A stretch of DNA of 8,397 nucleotides from Nitrososphaerales archaeon (lineage in GTDB: Archaea; Thermoproteota; Nitrososphaeria; Nitrososphaerales; Gagatemarchaeaceae), in NCBI GenBank assembly GCA_030044375.1, contig JASHVX010000063.1, positions 1-8,397 of the forward strand, written 5' to 3'. Of the stretch, positions 6,608 through 8,397 are shown one piece after another. A program made the position numbers and the translations under genes. Numbering within the stretch: the first letter of the stretch is position 1; each line of letters begins with the position of its first letter. Below the pieces are notes generated by a model. It was given only the letters and a program-made list of their open reading frames with translations. It was not told the origin of the DNA and did not search any database.

Positions 6608-6711
6608 GGGCCGGCGATCCTCCCGACAAGGATGGTGAGGGCGAGCACGGCCAGCCCCAAGACTATGGCGAACATCAACGCCACGTCGACCATGGTCTCG
6701 ACCTCAGACAA
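6604..6711 (-). CDS. 35-residue single-helix membrane miniprotein in the pilin cluster
   Basis: Very short gene. It encodes a polar start (MSEVETMVD when read from TTG at 6711) and one hydrophobic helix of about 20 residues (from ALMFAIVLG to ILVG), ending RIAGP. An alternative ATG at 6693 would give 29 residues and keep the helix. The TTG start is preferred because GGAGGT lies 8 nt upstream. The ATG has a weaker GAGGT 7 nt upstream. The start overlaps the stop of the upstream pilin by 8 nt, and its own stop shares TTGA with the next start. Those overlaps and the uninterrupted hydrophobic helix argue that it is real. It could be a minimal pilin, a subunit of the platform, or a small regulator of the machinery. 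Confidence 0.7.
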   Translation of the reverse strand: MSEVETMVDVALMFAIVLGLAVLALTILVGRIAGP

Positions 6712-7009
6712 CGGCCACCACCTCCAGCGAGCCGTTCACCACTGCGGCGACGTAGGCGGTCCCTGCTCGCAGCGTCATGTTGGGTAACGTGACACCGCAG
6801 ACCAGAGAGACAGCGCCGGCCCCGGTTCCGTAGGTCAGCGTGCGGCCGGAGAGGGCAAGCGTGCCGTCCTGACCCTGCGTGCCGAAGGAGAAGGTGACCG
6901 AGAGTCCTGGCCGCATCTGGTCGAAGATGGAGCCGAGACCAGAGAGCGTCTGGGACTGCTCTCGCAGTTGCGCTCCCGCGGACACGACGCCCAAGCTTGG
7001 CGAGAGCAA
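6704..7009 (-). CDS. Pilin-like protein; canonical start gives a truncated N-terminus
   Basis: Unrecognised. From the first ATG/GTG/TTG in frame (TTG at 7009) it has 101 residues and lacks most of a membrane helix. The same frame is open back to 7099 and there encodes a typical pilin helix (SAISWAVYIAAAASLVALLS, 7063-7004), but that stretch has no ATG, GTG or TTG. The real protein probably begins near 7087-7079, just after the stop of the upstream pilin. Candidates are a rare start codon, a translational frameshift from the upstream gene, or a base error in the GGGGG run at 7091-7095. The exported part has one Cys (in LVCGVT) and N-X-S/T sites in NMT and NGS. The gene end overlaps the miniprotein start by 8 nt. 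Coding is supported by its place in the cluster and its shared layout. Confidence 0.6.
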   Translation of the reverse strand: MLSPSLGVVSAGAQLREQSQTLSGLGSIFDQMRPGLSVTFSFGTQGQDGTLALSGRTLTYGTGAGAVSLVCGVTLPNMTLRAGTAYVAAVVNGSLEVVAVV

Positions 7010-7082
7010 GGCGACCAGCGAAGCGGCTGCCGCGATGTATACCGCCCACGATATGGCCGAAGAGAGGGCGGACGCGGGCGAG

Positions 7083-7442
7083 TCAGTCCACCCCCAGCGT
7101 CAAGACGGTCGAGTTGTAGGTGAAGACGAAGGTGTGGAGGCCGGCTTGGATGTTGAAGTGGAAGTCGCAGCTTACCCCTGTCGCCGCTGACTGGTTCCCC
7201 GACGACGTACTCAGGCTAAGCGCGCCTCCGGAACAGGTCAAGGTCGACTGCGGTATCACGAATGAAGAGGTAGAACTGCCGTTGAGGACGGCGTCCTGCG
7301 CGAGGTTCGTCAGCTCTGAGAACGAGGCCTTGCTGACGAACGCCGCCTGCACCTGGGCATACTGACCGTAGACAGCTACCGAGGCGCCCGCAAAGACCAG
7401 GGCCGTCAAGACCACGAGCGTGTACTCCACGACCTCTGCCAA
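7083..7442 (-). CDS. Major pilin candidate, type IV-like, without a normal leader peptide
   Basis: First gene of the minus-strand cluster, 119 residues. The N-terminus is MAEVVEYTLVVLTALVFAG: two or three residues, then a helix of about 20. If the Met is removed, Glu and Tyr fall at positions 5 and 6 of the mature chain, as in Flp/type IVb pilins (G/xxxxEY). The rest is a beta-like exported domain with two Cys (70, 92), probably disulphide-bonded, and N-X-S/T sites at 54, 83 and 110. The start is TTG at 7442-7440. The TATA-like TTAAAT centred 25.5 nt upstream predicts a leaderless mRNA. No other in-frame start lies between the promoter and the helix, so a long prepilin leader is not available unless transcription starts further upstream. 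Function as filament subunit is inferred from the fold pattern and the divergent secretion ATPase. Confidence 0.75.
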   Translation of the reverse strand: MAEVVEYTLVVLTALVFAGASVAVYGQYAQVQAAFVSKASFSELTNLAQDAVLNGSSTSSFVIPQSTLTCSGGALSLSTSSGNQSAATGVSCDFHFNIQAGLHTFVFTYNSTVLTLGVD

Positions 7443-7463
7443 GGGAAGGACATCGCGTCGGCC

Positions 7464-7473
7464 GATTTAACGG
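7464..7473 (-). promoter_or_regulatory. TATA box for the pilin cluster
   Basis: The minus strand reads CCGTTAAATC. The TTAAAT core is centred about 25.5 nt before the TTG start of the first pilin. It is the only good promoter seen for the five-gene cluster. Confidence 0.65.
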
Positions 7474-7484
7474 CCGATGTTGCC

Positions 7485-7494
7485 GCTTTTATCC
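7485..7494 (+). promoter_or_regulatory. TATA box for the secretion ATPase
   Basis: GCTTTTATCC, with the core TTTTAT centred about 24.5 nt before the TTG at 7514. It lies only about 22 bp from the oppositely oriented pilin TATA box, so the two preinitiation complexes would compete or be co-regulated. Confidence 0.55.
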
Positions 7495-7513
7495 CGCCGG
7501 CCAATCGGAGGCG

Positions 7514-8397
7514 TTGCAGGTCCTTCGCGGACGGGTTCAGAGCCTCTTCCTGAGGCTGACGGTCTCCGAGAAGAAGAGCCCGGCCGACCTTCCCCTCCTG
7601 TCGGAGCTGATGGGCAAGCCAGACGAAGGCCAGGCCGTCTCCTATCTGCGGTATCCCTTCGTCTACCAGGTGTCTGCGGGTGGCGCCTCCTACAAGGCGT
7701 CCTGCCCTCTGACAAACGAGGTCTTCGCAGGCCTGCGTACTGCAACGGCTCAGGTCTCGGAGGCTCTGGACCCGCGGTCAGTCGAGCCCCTCACGTTCAG
7801 CCGCCTCGTCGAAGTCCTGACTCAGATGGCGGCCGAGAGGCTGGCCGCGACCCTCCCTGAAACCAGGATCAGAGAGCTGTCAGAGCTCGTCGCGTTCGAG
7901 GCGATAGGGCTCGCGCGCGTCCTTGCGCTCGCAAAGGACAGGAACGTCACCGAGTTCTTCGTGGACTCCGACTCCTCACCGGTCTACCTGGACCACCTGA
8001 AGGCGGGCAGGTGCGAGACCGCGATCCTCCTCACCGAGAGGGAGAGGCGGGCCATCGAGACACACATGGACACCTTTCACGGCTACACGCTGGACTACAA
8101 CACGCCCTCACTGAAGAACGACATCGAAGTCTCTGGGGCCAGGCTCAGGGTCTCGCTGGACCTCGAGCCGATCTCGGTGAACAGGTTCTCTCTAGACGTG
8201 AGGAGGCTCGACCTGTCCTCGCTCTCGATGAAGGAGCTGATAGACATGGGGGTCCTCTCAGCCGGGGCCGCTGCGGCCCTGGTAGGATGGGTGGAGTCCG
8301 GCGGAAACGTCACGATAATCGGGGAGACAGGCACGGGAAAGACGACGCTCCTGAACGCGATAGACGAGCAGGTCAACCCCAAGCTGCGGCGGCTGTA
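7514..8397 (+). CDS. Type II/IV secretion (FlaI/GspE/VirB11-like) ATPase, N-terminal part (runs off right edge)
   Basis: Cytoplasmic hexameric ATPase that powers pilus or archaellum-type assembly; 294 codons are present of a protein usually near 500. Seen: an N-terminal domain (1-125, with SYLRYPFVYQVS at 43-54), a helical segment (RELSELVAFEAIGLARVLAL, 120-139), the family segment NVTEFFVDSDSSPVYLDH (144-161; homologues commonly have a D-x-x-V-x-V-x-H pattern), then RLRVSLDLEPIS...NRFSLDVRR (210-231) and Walker A GETGTGKTT (270-278). Walker B, the Asp and His boxes and the C-terminus lie outside. The TTG at 7514 is the only ATG/GTG/TTG ahead of the conserved region, and a TATA-like box 24.5 nt upstream agrees with leaderless initiation. 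A GGAGG sits too close to act as a normal ribosome site. It diverges from the pilin cluster. A TadC/FlaJ-type membrane protein would be expected downstream. Confidence 0.93.
   Translation, partial: MQVLRGRVQSLFLRLTVSEKKSPADLPLLSELMGKPDEGQAVSYLRYPFVYQVSAGGASYKASCPLTNEVFAGLRTATAQVSEALDPRSVEPLTFSRLVEVLTQMAAERLAATLPETRIRELSELVAFEAIGLARVLALAKDRNVTEFFVDSDSSPVYLDHLKAGRCETAILLTERERRAIETHMDTFHGYTLDYNTPSLKNDIEVSGARLRVSLDLEPISVNRFSLDVRRLDLSSLSMKELIDMGVLSAGAAAALVGWVESGGNVTIIGETGTGKTTLLNAIDEQVNPKLRRL

Noticed and set aside
7477..7860. Plus-strand frame starting with ATG at the ATPase 5' end
   Set aside because: Its product is Arg/Pro/Gly-rich with no motif. The neighbouring frame gives a continuous secretion-ATPase sequence through Walker A.
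1..8397. CRISPR array, insertion sequence or integration site
   Set aside because: I saw no short direct repeats with regular spacers, no transposase, and no tRNA-linked duplications. The only tandem repeats are the coding blades of the surface protein.

Overview
The window looks like a high-GC archaeal chromosome segment. The archaeal markers are a deoxyhypusine synthase, a TFIIB-type transcription factor, and TATA-like boxes about 25-34 nt upstream of start codons with no usable Shine-Dalgarno site. The lineage cannot be fixed from sequence alone; a Thermoproteota/Nitrososphaeria-like or Thermoplasmatota-like archaeon is a reasonable guess. Most genes start with TTG rather than ATG.

Left part (1-3200). 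The 5' third of a membrane proton-pumping pyrophosphatase (hppA, minus strand) runs off the left edge. Divergent from it is a secreted, membrane-anchored protein (793-2163) with six Kelch-like blades, each carrying one Cys pair, followed by a Thr/Ser-rich stalk and a C-terminal membrane anchor. Convergent with that gene, 10 bp away, is deoxyhypusine synthase (dys), which modifies aIF5A.

Middle part (3200-5512). This holds a small possible Cys-containing single-pass membrane protein, a HAD-superfamily phosphatase and, divergent from it, a sequence-divergent TFB.

Right part (5451-8397). This is a pilus or secretion locus. A FlaI/GspE/VirB11-like ATPase (plus strand, cut by the right edge after its Walker A motif) diverges from a tightly packed minus-strand cluster of five small membrane-anchored proteins. 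The 71 bp between the two starts hold back-to-back TATA boxes. Four cluster members are pilin-like, with an N-terminal hydrophobic helix and an exported domain rich in N-X-S/T sites and Cys. The fifth is a 35-residue single-helix miniprotein. Gene junctions overlap (TTGA, 8 nt, 22 nt), and the last gene overlaps the 3' end of tfb by 62 nt. The likely reading is a type IV-like pilus or adhesion system whose platform protein (TadC/FlaJ type) should lie past the right edge.

The least ordinary signals are a pilin with almost no leader peptide but a Flp-like E-Y at the expected mature positions, a second pilin with no ATG/GTG/TTG ahead of its membrane helix, the miniprotein, the Cys-paired propeller, and the run of apparently leaderless TTG starts.
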